48,774 bases of DNA from Clostridiaceae bacterium (GTDB lineage Bacteria > Bacillota > Clostridia > Oscillospirales > Butyricicoccaceae), in the NCBI GenBank assembly GCA_009911355.1, contig QXXE01000027.1, positions 1-48,774 on the forward strand, in the 5' to 3' direction. The notes beneath the pieces are model-generated. The model searched no databases. It was not told the DNA's origin and saw only the letters and a list, made by a program, of their open reading frames with translations. Position 1 is the stretch's first letter; each line of letters opens with the position of its first letter. Made by a program: the position numbers and the translations under genes. Positions 15,710 to 23,872 of the stretch are shown here, piece after piece.

Positions 15710-17938
15710 ATGAGCAAGTTGGCGAAAAAGAAAAAGGAACTGGAGCCCAGTCGAGAGCAGCGCCCACCGCTGGAACCGTTAAACGCCCGGATTACGGACA
15801 CGCTGCGCGAAAACTATATGCCCTATGCAATGAGCGTAATTGTTTCGCGCGCGATCCCGGAGATTGACGGCTTTAAGCCCTCCCACCGCAAGCTGCTTTA
15901 TACGATGTACAATATGGGCCTGCTGCGCGGCAACCGCACAAAATCGGCAAATATTGTGGGCACGACCATGAAACTCAACCCGCATGGCGACGGCCCGATT
16001 TATGAAACAATGGTGCGCCTGACGCGGGGCAATGAGTCGCTGCTGGTGCCGTTTGTCGATTCCAAGGGCAATTTCGGCAAGGTTTATTCCCGCGATATGG
16101 CTTATGCCGCGTCGCGCTATACCGAAGCAAAGCTGGACACGGTATGCGCGGAGCTGTTCCGTGATATCGATTGTGACGCAGTCGATTTTGTAGATAACTA
16201 CGACGGCAGCATGAAGGAGCCGACCCTCCTGCCGACAACCTTCCCGAATATCCTCGTATCGGCGAATACCGGCATTGCGGTCGGTATGGCAAGCAATTTT
16301 TGCGGGTTCAACCTCCACGAAGTCTGCCGCACAGCGATTGCATGCATTAAGAACGAAAACCACGACGTTTTGAGCACCCTTCCAGCACCAGATTTCCCGA
16401 CCGGCGGGGATATCATCTGGAATGAGAAGGAAATGCGGCAAATCTATGCAACAGGGCGCGGCTCGTTTAAGGTGCGCTCAAAATGGGACTATCAGAAAAA
16501 GGACAATCTGATTGAAGTTACAGAAATCCCATATACCACGACAATCGAGCAGATTATCGATAAGGTCGCGGAGCTTGTCAAGTCGGGTAAGATACGGGAA
16601 ATCGCCGATGTGCGCGATGAGACCGACCTGTCCGGACTGAAAATCGCGATCGACCTCAAGCGGGGGACCGACCCGGACAAGCTGATGGACAAGCTGTTCA
16701 AAATGACCCCGCTGATGGATTCCTTCCCGTGCAATTTTAATGTGCTGGTCGGCGGGATGCCGCGTGTGCTGGGCGTGCGCGAGCTGCTGGACGAATGGAC
16801 CGCATGGCGCACCGAATGTGTGCGGCGGCGGGTCTATTTTGACCTCAACAAGAAAAAGGACAAGCTGCATTTGTTACAGGGCTTGTCCAAGATCCTGCTC
16901 GATATTGACCGCGCAATCCAGATTATCCGTGAAACAGAGGAGGATGCGGAGGTCGTGCCCAACCTGATGATCGGGTTTGGGATTGACCAGATACAGGCAG
17001 ATTATATCGCGGATATCCGGCTGCGCAATATCAACAAAGAGTACATCCTGAAGCGTATCCAGGAGACCGAAGCGCTTGAGAAGGAGATCGCGCGGCTGAC
17101 AGAGATTGTCGGCAGCAAGACGAAAATCCGGAATATTATCATCAAAGAGCTGGAAGCGGTCATTAAAAACTACCCTGCGGAGCGGCGCAGCCGCATTGTT
17201 TCGGCGGAAGAGGTGCAGACCTTTGAGGAGGATGACCATATCGCCGATTACCCGGTGCTGGTTTTCCTGACGCGCGAGGGGTATTTCAAGAAAATCACGC
17301 CGCAATCCTGGCGCATGTCGGCAGAACATAAGCTCAAGGATGGGGACGCGGTGGTATGGAACACCGAGACCACAAATAAGGAAGAGATCATTTTCCTGAC
17401 CGACAAGCAGCAGGCCTATAAAGCGCGGCTGCATGATTTCGACGATACGAAAGCGTCGGTCCTGGGGGATTACCTGCCGCAGAAGCTTGGAATGGAAGAA
17501 GGGGAAACCCCTGTGTTTGCGTTCCTGCCAGGGGACTACAAGGCGACGATGGTGGTCGTATTCGAGAATGGCAAAGCGGCGAGGTTCTCGCTGGAAAGCT
17601 TTATGACAAAAACCAACCGGCGCAGGCTGACAGGGGCATACTCTGAGAAATCGAAGGCAGTCGGCTTCTTCCTTGTGGATGACGAAACGGAGATCACGGT
17701 ATTTTCCAGCGCGAACCGGGCGATGACCTTCCGGGCGGCGGCGCTGGATGTGAAGACAACGCGCTCTACGCAGGGCGTACAGGTGATGGTGCTGCGCGGC
17801 AAGCACACCATCCTACGGGCATGCCGGATGGAGGACGCAGGACTGAGTGACAACGGGCGTTACCGCTGCCGTTCGATCCCATCGATCGGTTCGATCCTGC
17901 GGGAAGAGGACTTGCCGGAGTCACAGATCACGCTGTAA
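15710..17938 (+). CDS. parC: Topoisomerase IV subunit A-like (ParC/GyrA)
   Basis: DNA-cleaving subunit, about 742 aa. The winged-helix/tower region includes MPYAMSVIVSRAIPEIDG, NPHGDGPIYETMVRL and the catalytic Tyr137 in SRYTEAKL. A coiled coil (about 400-480) and a shortened beta-pinwheel-like C-terminal domain follow. ATG 15710 is only 2 nt from AAGGAGG; TTG 15719 (11 nt away) is the alternative, and neither spacing is ideal. The 230-nt parE-parC gap includes a 62-codon ORF (15476-15664) overlapping the parE stop that has no recognisable domain. Confidence 0.87.
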   Translation: MSKLAKKKKELEPSREQRPPLEPLNARITDTLRENYMPYAMSVIVSRAIPEIDGFKPSHRKLLYTMYNMGLLRGNRTKSANIVGTTMKLNPHGDGPIYETMVRLTRGNESLLVPFVDSKGNFGKVYSRDMAYAASRYTEAKLDTVCAELFRDIDCDAVDFVDNYDGSMKEPTLLPTTFPNILVSANTGIAVGMASNFCGFNLHEVCRTAIACIKNENHDVLSTLPAPDFPTGGDIIWNEKEMRQIYATGRGSFKVRSKWDYQKKDNLIEVTEIPYTTTIEQIIDKVAELVKSGKIREIADVRDETDLSGLKIAIDLKRGTDPDKLMDKLFKMTPLMDSFPCNFNVLVGGMPRVLGVRELLDEWTAWRTECVRRRVYFDLNKKKDKLHLLQGLSKILLDIDRAIQIIRETEEDAEVVPNLMIGFGIDQIQADYIADIRLRNINKEYILKRIQETEALEKEIARLTEIVGSKTKIRNIIIKELEAVIKNYPAERRSRIVSAEEVQTFEEDDHIADYPVLVFLTREGYFKKITPQSWRMSAEHKLKDGDAVVWNTETTNKEEIIFLTDKQQAYKARLHDFDDTKASVLGDYLPQKLGMEEGETPVFAFLPGDYKATMVVVFENGKAARFSLESFMTKTNRRRLTGAYSEKSKAVGFFLVDDETEITVFSSANRAMTFRAAALDVKTTRSTQGVQVMVLRGKHTILRACRMEDAGLSDNGRYRCRSIPSIGSILREEDLPESQITL

Positions 17939-17971
17939 AAACCGTGTGACTGCGCCCCCTTTTCTGGACAC

Positions 17972-18003
17972 AAAAAAACGCACTTCAGCAGTGCGTTTTT
18001 TTG
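17972..18003. terminator. Bidirectional terminator between parC and the SCP2 gene
   Basis: Stem ACGCACT / AGTGCGT with a 5-nt loop, A-run before and T-run after. Confidence 0.88.
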
Positions 18004-18030
18004 TGCCTATGTTTTCATTATGCGCTTGGG

Positions 18031-18351
18031 TTACTTGAGGATTTCGGCAAGCGAAAGTACTTTACCCAGATTGCCTTCCGCTTTCAGCTTGCCAGTGGCG
18101 TAAGCAATACGCGGATCGAGCTTGCCGGTGAGCAGCTTCTCGAAATTGGTCATTGCGATCGAGATGAGGGCGTCGCGGTCGTTGTACTCATAGGGCATGA
18201 CCGACAGTACGCCGTTCAGGACTTCAATATAGAAGACGCCGCTGTTTTTGCCGGTAAGGTTGACCTGGATGGCGAGCTTGTCGCCTGCGGCCGAGAGATC
18301 TTTTTGGGATAATGTTTCATAGACCTTGCCGACCAGTTGTTCAACAGTCAT
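18031..18351 (-). CDS. SCP2 sterol-binding domain protein
   Basis: 106-aa single SCP2-like domain. Seen are an N-terminal helix (TVEQLVGKVYETLSQ), the beta-sheet stretch (LAIQVNLTGKNSGVFYIEVLNG) and the helix-rich end LLTGKLDPRIAYATGKLKAEG. The last phrase is the family hallmark around the lipid cavity. Bacterial stand-alone copies bind lipids, but their role is unknown. It has its own promoter and an AAGGAG site, and ends at the bidirectional terminator. Confidence 0.85.
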   Translation of the reverse strand: MTVEQLVGKVYETLSQKDLSAAGDKLAIQVNLTGKNSGVFYIEVLNGVLSVMPYEYNDRDALISIAMTNFEKLLTGKLDPRIAYATGKLKAEGNLGKVLSLAEILK

Positions 18352-18397
18352 CGTTTTTCTCTCCTTCCAAATAGTGGGCAGCGATGCCCTTGCTTCT

Positions 18398-18425
18398 ATT
18401 ATACTAAAATGGTGGAAAAACGCAA
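18398..18425 (-). promoter_or_regulatory. Promoter of the SCP2 gene
   Basis: Minus strand: TTGCGT (plus 18420-18425), 16-bp spacer, TATAAT (plus 18398-18403). Confidence 0.75.
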
Positions 18426-18472
18426 CAGTTTTTCATGCTAAATATCTGTTTTTTTCAAAAATCCGGGTCGGA

Positions 18473-18868
18473 TTATGTCTTTTTAATGAATTGAGTCCTG
18501 CATTTGGGACAGGAAATGCTGATTTTGCCCTTGCCCTTGGGGACGCGCAGGGTCATGCCGCAGGTCGGGCAGGAGAAATAGCGGTGGGTTTTGCGGTCGC
18601 GGAAGCGCTGGCGTAGCCCGCCGAACCATTTGCGGAGAGGCTGCACGGCCGCGAGGAATTTCTGGTTTTCGCGGTAACGGGCATTTATATTGCGCGAAAA
18701 GCAGCGGAAATAACAAAGCAGCAGTAAAAGCAAAGAAAGGATATCCAGCCAGGCAATGTGCAGCAGCCGTGAAAGGAGCAGCAGCGCAAAGCAGAGCACA
18801 AGCAGCGCATTATGGAGCTGGTCAATCCCATAGCGCCCAGCCATCAGGCGCAGGAAAAAGTTTCTCAT
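18473..18868 (-). CDS. Membrane protein with C-terminal zinc ribbon
   Basis: 131 aa. Two hydrophobic segments (about 17-33 and 37-53) precede a basic stretch. A zinc-ribbon-like end carries two Cys pairs, CPTC (about 100-103) and CPKC (about 120-123), separated by a basic loop with KGKGK. The ribbon is expected in the cytoplasm. Function unknown; a nucleic acid or regulatory role is only a guess. It overlaps the ysxC stop by 4 nt (ATGA), so it is translationally coupled to ysxC. Confidence 0.7.
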   Translation of the reverse strand: MRNFFLRLMAGRYGIDQLHNALLVLCFALLLLSRLLHIAWLDILSLLLLLLCYFRCFSRNINARYRENQKFLAAVQPLRKWFGGLRQRFRDRKTHRYFSCPTCGMTLRVPKGKGKISISCPKCRTQFIKKT

Positions 18869-19503
18869 GACAGGGTCATTCCTCCCTCAGATGCAGGCAT
18901 TTCAGGGCCGGCAGGATGCGGGGCGGAGCAGGCTTCCAGCAGAGCAAGAACCTCATCGCGCCCGTCGCCCTTTTCGGCAGAAAACGGGATGATGCGGCAG
19001 CTGTCCGGCAGGCACAGCACTTCGCGAATCCGCGCAAGATTAGCTTCCCGCTGGCTTTTTTTAATCTTATCCAGCTTGTTAGCAAGGACGACCAGCGGAA
19101 CGCCGGTTTGCAGGAACCAACGGGACATTGTCTGGTCATCCGCGGTCGGCGCGTGGCGGATATCTACAATCTGGATACCAAGCGTCATCAGGCCAGACGC
19201 AAAATAGGTATCCATCAGCCGCCCCCAGCGGTCACGCTCGGCCTTTGAGACGCGCGCATAGCCATAACCCGGCAGGTCAACCAAATAAATTTTTTCATCA
19301 ATACTGAAATAATTGATATGGATCGTTTTGCCCGGCTGGGCGCTCACGCGCGCAAAGGAGCGCCGGTTCAGAAGCCGGTTGATCACCGACGATTTGCCGA
19401 CGTTCGACTTGCCCGCAAAAACGATCTGTGGGCGGCCGTCCTGCGGAAAATCGGATACCTTGACCGCCGAACGCAGAAATTCCGCTTTGTGAAGGTTGAG
19501 CAT
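18865..19503 (-). CDS. ysxC: Ribosome-assembly GTPase YsxC/EngB
   Basis: 212-aa TRAFAC-class GTPase needed for large ribosomal subunit maturation. It shows G1 GKSNVGKSS (31-39), G2-region RVSAQPGKT, G3 DLPGYG, G4 NKLDK and G5 SAEKG. The family often has TKxD at G4; NKLD here is a normal variant. The C-terminal about 20 residues are Pro/Glu-rich. ATG 19503 has AAAGGA upstream, so the longer frame to 19626 is rejected. It lies downstream of lon, as in Bacillus (lon-ysxC), but separated by 370 nt that contain a hairpin and a dispersed repeat. Confidence 0.93.
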   Translation of the reverse strand: MLNLHKAEFLRSAVKVSDFPQDGRPQIVFAGKSNVGKSSVINRLLNRRSFARVSAQPGKTIHINYFSIDEKIYLVDLPGYGYARVSKAERDRWGRLMDTYFASGLMTLGIQIVDIRHAPTADDQTMSRWFLQTGVPLVVLANKLDKIKKSQREANLARIREVLCLPDSCRIIPFSAEKGDGRDEVLALLEACSAPHPAGPEMPASEGGMTLS

Positions 19504-19655
19504 TTTTGCTGTCCTTTCTGCTGTGAATGAGACTTTCAATCCTGACTTTACCAAGTTCCAGACATTTTGTAAAAGCCCAAAAGCCGATGGCGGCGTCCTG
19601 CCAGAGACTTTTGGGCGGGGAAGCAATCAGTGGGACTGTATGCCAAAAGGGAACC

Positions 19656-19687
19656 GCCCAGCCCGCTGACGTTATGGCGGGCTGGGC
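19656..19687. repeat. Strong hairpin between lon and ysxC
   Basis: 11-bp perfect stem GCCCAGCCCGC / GCGGGCTGGGC with a 10-nt loop. There is no T-run directly behind it on either strand. It could slow transcription from lon to ysxC or mark an RNA-processing site. Confidence 0.5.
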
Positions 19688-19711
19688 TGCTGCTGGCATG
19701 GCGGACAGGGG

Positions 19712-19865
19712 ACAAGCCCCCGTCCCGCCCGCAGGCGAGTGAGAGATGCGTCAGCATCTCGGGGTCTGGGGCGGAAAGCCCCAGCGGGGTGCAGGGGCGG
19801 AGCCCCGCCGCCCTCCGCGCAGGAGGCCCGTCCGGCGAGGACGCCCATCGGAGAGGGGCCAGGAA
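19712..19865 (+). repeat. GC-rich dispersed intergenic repeat, copy B (variant)
   Basis: Starts like copy A (CCCCGTCCCGCCCGCAGGCG). Its first hairpin is instead GAGATGC / GCATCTC (about 19743-19760), followed by GGGGCGGAGCCCCGCC-type stems and CCCTCCGCGCAGGAGG. It shares the flanking blocks but not the central palindrome of copies A, C and D, so it is a variant member. Confidence 0.6.
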
Positions 19866-19873
19866 AAGAACCA

Positions 19874-22291
19874 CTACTGCACAGAAATACGTTTGTTCTC
19901 TTCGGGCTTCGCAGGGATGTTGCTGTTGGGACGGGGCTCCTCCGCAGCAGCGAAGTGCGGTGGATCGCGGTGCGCAAGGTCAAGCGCCGTCTCCATCACC
20001 AGGTCCATGTGCTCAGCCGGGACAAAATTCAGGTTTTCCCGCACAATCGGTTCGATTTCATTGAGATCAGGCTTGTTCTCCGAAGGGATAATCACCGTGT
20101 GCATCCCCGCACGGAACGCCGCCATCGTCTTTTCCTTCAGCCCGCCGATCGGCAGGACGCGCCCGCGCAGCGTGACCTCGCCTGTCATGGCAACATCGTG
20201 CCGGACCGGCGCGCCGGTCAGCGCAGAGATGATCGCCGTCGCCATCGTAACGCCCGCAGAAGGGCCGTCCTTCGGAATCGCAGCTTCCGGGAAATGGATG
20301 TGCAGGTCGACATTCTTGTAAAACATCGGGTCAATTTCCAGCTGCTTGGCGCGGGAACGGACAAAGGTTACAGCCGCCTTTGCCGATTCCTGCATCACAT
20401 TGCCCAGATTGCCCGTAATCTCAATCTTGCCAGAGCCCTGCACAGCAGCAACCTCGACTTGAAGCATTTCGCCGCCTACGCTCGTCCACGCAAGCCCATT
20501 GACGATGCCGATCTCGTCACGCTTGCCAAATACATCCTTTTTATAACGCTTGACCCCAAGCAGGTCTTCCAGATTTTTTGAAGTGACAGAAAGCTTCTTT
20601 GTATCCCCATCCGCAATCGCCTTCGCAGCCTTGCGGCAAAGCTTTGCCAACACTTGCTCCAGCTTGCGCACGCCCGCCTCACGGGTATATCCTTCAATCA
20701 TATCCCGGAGCATCGTGTCGGAAATGGACAGGTTGTTTTTTTGCAGCCCGTGCTTTTTTAACTGCTTGGGCAGGAGATGCCGCTTTGCAATCTGTACCTT
20801 CTCCTCCTCCGTGTAGGAGGACAGCTCGATGACCTCCATACGGTCGAGCAGTGGGCGCGGCACTGTGCTCAGGTCGTTTGCCGTCGTCACGAACAGCACG
20901 CTTGACAGGTCAAACGGCAGCTCAATATAATGGTCGCGGAAAGCAATATTCTGCTCGGTGTCCAAGACTTCCAGCATTGCCGAAGCCGGGTCGCCCCGGA
21001 AATCATTGCCCATCTTGTCAATCTCGTCCAGCAGCAGCAGCGGGTTGCGGCTGCCAGCCTGGCGAAGCCCGGCCATAATCCGCCCCGGCATGGAGCCGAT
21101 ATAGGTCTTGCGGTGCCCGCGGATATCCGCCTCATCCCGCACGCCGCCCAGCGAAATGCGCGCATATTTGCGCCCCATCGCTTCCGCAACCGACCGCGCG
21201 ATCGAGGTCTTGCCTACGCCTGGCGGGCCCACCAGGCACAGCACCTGGCCCTTTACATCGGGCGCGAGTGCACGGACTGCAAGAAATTCCAACATGCGCT
21301 CCTTGACCTTTTCCAAGCCGTAATGGTCGCGGTCAAGCACCTTTTTTGCACGCGCAAGGTCGGTCTTGTCCCGCGTCATGGTATTCCACGGCAGTTCCAA
21401 TACCGTTTCCAGGTATGTACGGATCACGCCTGCTTCCGCTGACATGCTGCTCATCTTTTCCAGCCGGGCGACTTCCTTGTTCAGCCGCTCTACCGCTTCG
21501 TCCGACAGCGAAAGATCCTCAATGCGGTCGCGGTATTCGGCGCATTCGGCAACTGTGTCCTGCTCGCCCAGCTCGGTCTGGATCACCTTGATCTGCTCAC
21601 GCAGGTAATATTCGCGCTGGTTTTTATCCAGCTGGTTTTTCAGCTGGTCCTGGATATCGTTTTCAATGCGCAGGATCTCGGTTTCGTCGCTTAACAGCCG
21701 GATGACCATCATCAAGCGGCGGATTACATTGAGCTCCTCCAAAATCTCCTGCTTGACTTCAAACTCTACATTGATATTCTGCGCGATAAAATCGGCGAGA
21801 TAGCCGGGACGGCCACCCTCCGCAACTTCCATCACGACATCGTTTGACAAGCGCGGGGCGAGGTCGGCATACTGGTCAAAACGGTCCTGTACGGTACGGA
21901 CAAGCGCCTGTACCCGGCGGGCGGTCGCGTTTGCATCCTGATCCTCGAGCACTTCAACCCGCGCGAACAGGCAGTGCTCCCCGGTCTCGATAAACTCAAG
22001 CGCACGCGCGCGGGTCTGGCCCTCGACAAGCACGCGGATATTGTCACCCGGCATACGGAGGATCTGCTTGATCTTGCATACCGTGCCCATTTCAAACAGT
22101 CCTGATGCTTCCGGCACATCGGTTTTGAGGTCTTTTTGCGCGGTCAGGAAAATGGTCTGACCGTCTTTCATCGCCGCTTCCAGCGCCTTGATGGACATGA
22201 CGCGCCCCACGTCGAAATGGATCAGCATTTCCGGGAACGCGGTAAGTCCACGCAAGGGCAGGACAGGCAGCTGACGTATCGTTGCTTCCAT
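19874..22291 (-). CDS. lon: ATP-dependent protease Lon
   Basis: 805-aa cytoplasmic AAA+ serine protease that degrades misfolded and regulatory proteins. It has an N-terminal substrate-binding LON domain (about 5-200), a coiled helical segment (about 230-290), Walker A GPPGVGKTS at 355-363, Walker B LLLLDEIDKMG, and the proteolytic dyad S678 in KDGPSAG and K719 in PIGGLKEK. Length is typical of LonA. ATG 22291 sits 8 nt after AGGAG. It has its own promoter with a GC-rich leader hairpin. No CIRCE or CtsR box was seen. Confidence 0.96.
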   Translation of the reverse strand: MEATIRQLPVLPLRGLTAFPEMLIHFDVGRVMSIKALEAAMKDGQTIFLTAQKDLKTDVPEASGLFEMGTVCKIKQILRMPGDNIRVLVEGQTRARALEFIETGEHCLFARVEVLEDQDANATARRVQALVRTVQDRFDQYADLAPRLSNDVVMEVAEGGRPGYLADFIAQNINVEFEVKQEILEELNVIRRLMMVIRLLSDETEILRIENDIQDQLKNQLDKNQREYYLREQIKVIQTELGEQDTVAECAEYRDRIEDLSLSDEAVERLNKEVARLEKMSSMSAEAGVIRTYLETVLELPWNTMTRDKTDLARAKKVLDRDHYGLEKVKERMLEFLAVRALAPDVKGQVLCLVGPPGVGKTSIARSVAEAMGRKYARISLGGVRDEADIRGHRKTYIGSMPGRIMAGLRQAGSRNPLLLLDEIDKMGNDFRGDPASAMLEVLDTEQNIAFRDHYIELPFDLSSVLFVTTANDLSTVPRPLLDRMEVIELSSYTEEEKVQIAKRHLLPKQLKKHGLQKNNLSISDTMLRDMIEGYTREAGVRKLEQVLAKLCRKAAKAIADGDTKKLSVTSKNLEDLLGVKRYKKDVFGKRDEIGIVNGLAWTSVGGEMLQVEVAAVQGSGKIEITGNLGNVMQESAKAAVTFVRSRAKQLEIDPMFYKNVDLHIHFPEAAIPKDGPSAGVTMATAIISALTGAPVRHDVAMTGEVTLRGRVLPIGGLKEKTMAAFRAGMHTVIIPSENKPDLNEIEPIVRENLNFVPAEHMDLVMETALDLAHRDPPHFAAAEEPRPNSNIPAKPEENKRISVQ

Positions 22292-22314
22292 GAATTTCAC
22301 TCCTACATTGCGTT

Positions 22315-22343
22315 GGCGGCGCGGCGGGCCGCTGTGCGCCGCC
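22315..22343 (-). promoter_or_regulatory. Leader hairpin before lon
   Basis: 8-bp perfect stem GGCGGCGC / GCGCCGCC with a 13-nt GC-rich loop. It occupies the predicted 5' untranslated region, about 24 nt upstream of the lon start. It could control translation or mRNA stability; not matched to a known element. Confidence 0.4.
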
Positions 22344-22359
22344 GCATGGGTATGGAACC

Positions 22360-22388
22360 AGTATAGTATATTTCGCCCCTTTTTGCAA
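22360..22388 (-). promoter_or_regulatory. Promoter of lon
   Basis: Minus strand: TTGCAA (plus 22383-22388), 17-bp spacer, TATACT (plus 22360-22365). The predicted start near 22353 gives a leader of about 60 nt. Confidence 0.7.
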
Positions 22389-22498
22389 GCGGTAAGGTAT
22401 GGCTTTTCAGGGGGAATGGGCAAAATCAGCGGAAAAGACAGGGGAAGAGGGGAAAAAAGGGGCGGGTTCGGCGAAATGACCGGGACAGGCCGGAACGG

Positions 22499-23122
22499 TC
22501 AGGGCTCCAGGACGCCGTCTGCCGGAATGCTGATCTTATGGCCGGATAATTTCAGCTCGGTTTCCTCGTCCGTCGCAACGCCGCGGATCAGATTGTCCGC
22601 CGCGCGCATGGCGGTGCGCCCGGTCAGACGCAGGTACAGTTCGCCTTCGCCCTCCGGGTTGCCGACAAAGACAGCCCGCTTGCCCAATACCGAATTGCTG
22701 TCCGGTGCGGTATTCACAAAAACAACTGCCATTTCCCCGGCCGCCTCCACTGCTTCCGCTGCCCGGGCCGGGTCGGCAAGCTCAATCAGGATTGCCTGCT
22801 CGCCGGCCTCCCTCGCCAGCCCGATAAAGCGGTTTTGCAGTTCATGATTGCCCAGGGATTCCACGGTGGACAGCGTGTACCCTTTGGAATCGGCAATCTG
22901 GGAAGCGGCTTCCAGCAGGTCTGTATGCCCGTCATCCTGCTCATAGGCAAAAACCAGTGTGACCGCCTTTGAGCCTTCGGGCTCCGGCGGCGCTTCGGCG
23001 TCCTCCGGCTGCCCGGCTTCGGGCTCCGGGTCGGCAAGTTCGGTTTCCGCCAGCAGGCCGCAGCCCGGCAGGAGGGACAGCATCAGCGCAATGCTGAACA
23101 GCAGCGCGAAAATTCGTTTCAT
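22499..23122 (-). CDS. Short lipoprotein resembling a periplasmic-binding-protein lobe
   Basis: 207 aa. A signal peptide with lipobox LLPGC (lipidated Cys at 21) precedes an acidic Pro/Glu linker (about 27-50). The rest resembles one lobe of a type-1 sugar-binding protein: residue runs like ASQIADSKGYTLS, AILIELADPARAAEAVEAAG and AVVFVNTAP. Full binding proteins are about 300-350 aa, so this is a truncated or minimal single-lobe form. No ABC transporter genes are adjacent. Start ATG 23122 is preceded by AAGGAG. It diverges from an Xre regulator. It may be a stand-alone sensor or signal receptor; function unproven. Confidence 0.65.
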   Translation of the reverse strand: MKRIFALLFSIALMLSLLPGCGLLAETELADPEPEAGQPEDAEAPPEPEGSKAVTLVFAYEQDDGHTDLLEAASQIADSKGYTLSTVESLGNHELQNRFIGLAREAGEQAILIELADPARAAEAVEAAGEMAVVFVNTAPDSNSVLGKRAVFVGNPEGEGELYLRLTGRTAMRAADNLIRGVATDEETELKLSGHKISIPADGVLEP

Positions 23123-23296
23123 AATTGTTCTCCTTTTGCGTGGTCTGGTCTTATCGTACCACATACGGCGCGAAAAGGCAAGAAAATACGGTTTGCCGGG
23201 ACAGCGTTGTGGGCGATGCGTTTCCGTCCGCTTTTGCCACGGGACAGCGGGGATAGCCCTGTCAAGAAAACGGGCGGAAATGCCGGGGTCCCTTGG

Positions 23297-23325
23297 TAGA
23301 CTTTTGCCGCAGATTCCCTTATAAT
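23297..23325 (+). promoter_or_regulatory. Promoter of the Xre regulator
   Basis: TAGACT at 23297-23302, 17-bp spacer, TATAAT at 23320-23325. Confidence 0.6.
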
Positions 23326-23356
23326 AAGCCCATAACATTCATGAGGAGGCAGAAAA

Positions 23357-23800
23357 ATGAATTTTGGAAGCAGTTTGATGCAGGCGCGCAAGCGCAAAGG
23401 GATTTCCCAGGAAGAAGCCGCCGGCCGGCTGGGGGTCAGCCGCCAGACCATTTCCAAGTGGGAAACCGGCGAAACCGTACCAGATATTTTGCAGTGCAAA
23501 AAGCTTTCGCGGATGTATGGGCTGACACTGGATGAACTGGTGGAATTTGATACGGAGGTGGAGGAAATCGAGCAGATGATCGTAAATACAAGCGAGGAAA
23601 CGTCAAAGAAAATCGACTGGACGAAGCTTTGGGCAGAGAAGTACCCGGTTTTGACAGCCTATCAGCAGGAGGTTGACACCGGCGCTTACGCAGATGCGCT
23701 GCAAGGGCTGCTTGCGAAGCTGGAACGGGAACAGGGGTACAGCAGCCTTGACGCGATGCTGGTGCTCAAGGATATCCTGGCGCACACCTGGGAGGGCTGA
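23357..23800 (+). CDS. Xre-family transcriptional regulator
   Basis: 147 aa. The N-terminal HTH_3 domain (about 5-60) contains LMQARKRKGISQEEAAGRLG and the recognition helix region VSRQTISKWETGE. The C-terminal half is helical and acidic (EVEEIEQMIVNTSEET), perhaps for dimerisation. It has its own promoter and AGGAGG site. It diverges from the lipoprotein gene, so it might regulate that gene or itself; no direct sign of this beyond position. Confidence 0.8.
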   Translation: MNFGSSLMQARKRKGISQEEAAGRLGVSRQTISKWETGETVPDILQCKKLSRMYGLTLDELVEFDTEVEEIEQMIVNTSEETSKKIDWTKLWAEKYPVLTAYQQEVDTGAYADALQGLLAKLEREQGYSSLDAMLVLKDILAHTWEG

Positions 23801-23828
23801 TCACAGGAAAGCTGCACCGGAAAACACG

Positions 23829-23859
23829 ACCGGCAGGGACGGGGAGCGTTCCTGCCGGT
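23829..23859. terminator. Hairpin between Xre and phosphodiester glycosidase genes
   Basis: Stem ACCGGCAGG / CCTGCCGGT around a 13-nt loop, between convergent genes. On the minus strand a CGTGTTTTCC tract follows. Confidence 0.6.
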
Positions 23860-23872
23860 TATGTATTGGCAT

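Noticed and set aside
19630..20064. Plus-strand ORF across the repeat between ysxC and lon
   Set aside because: It runs through repeat copy B and into lon antisense; composition is Pro/Gly/Arg-rich noise.
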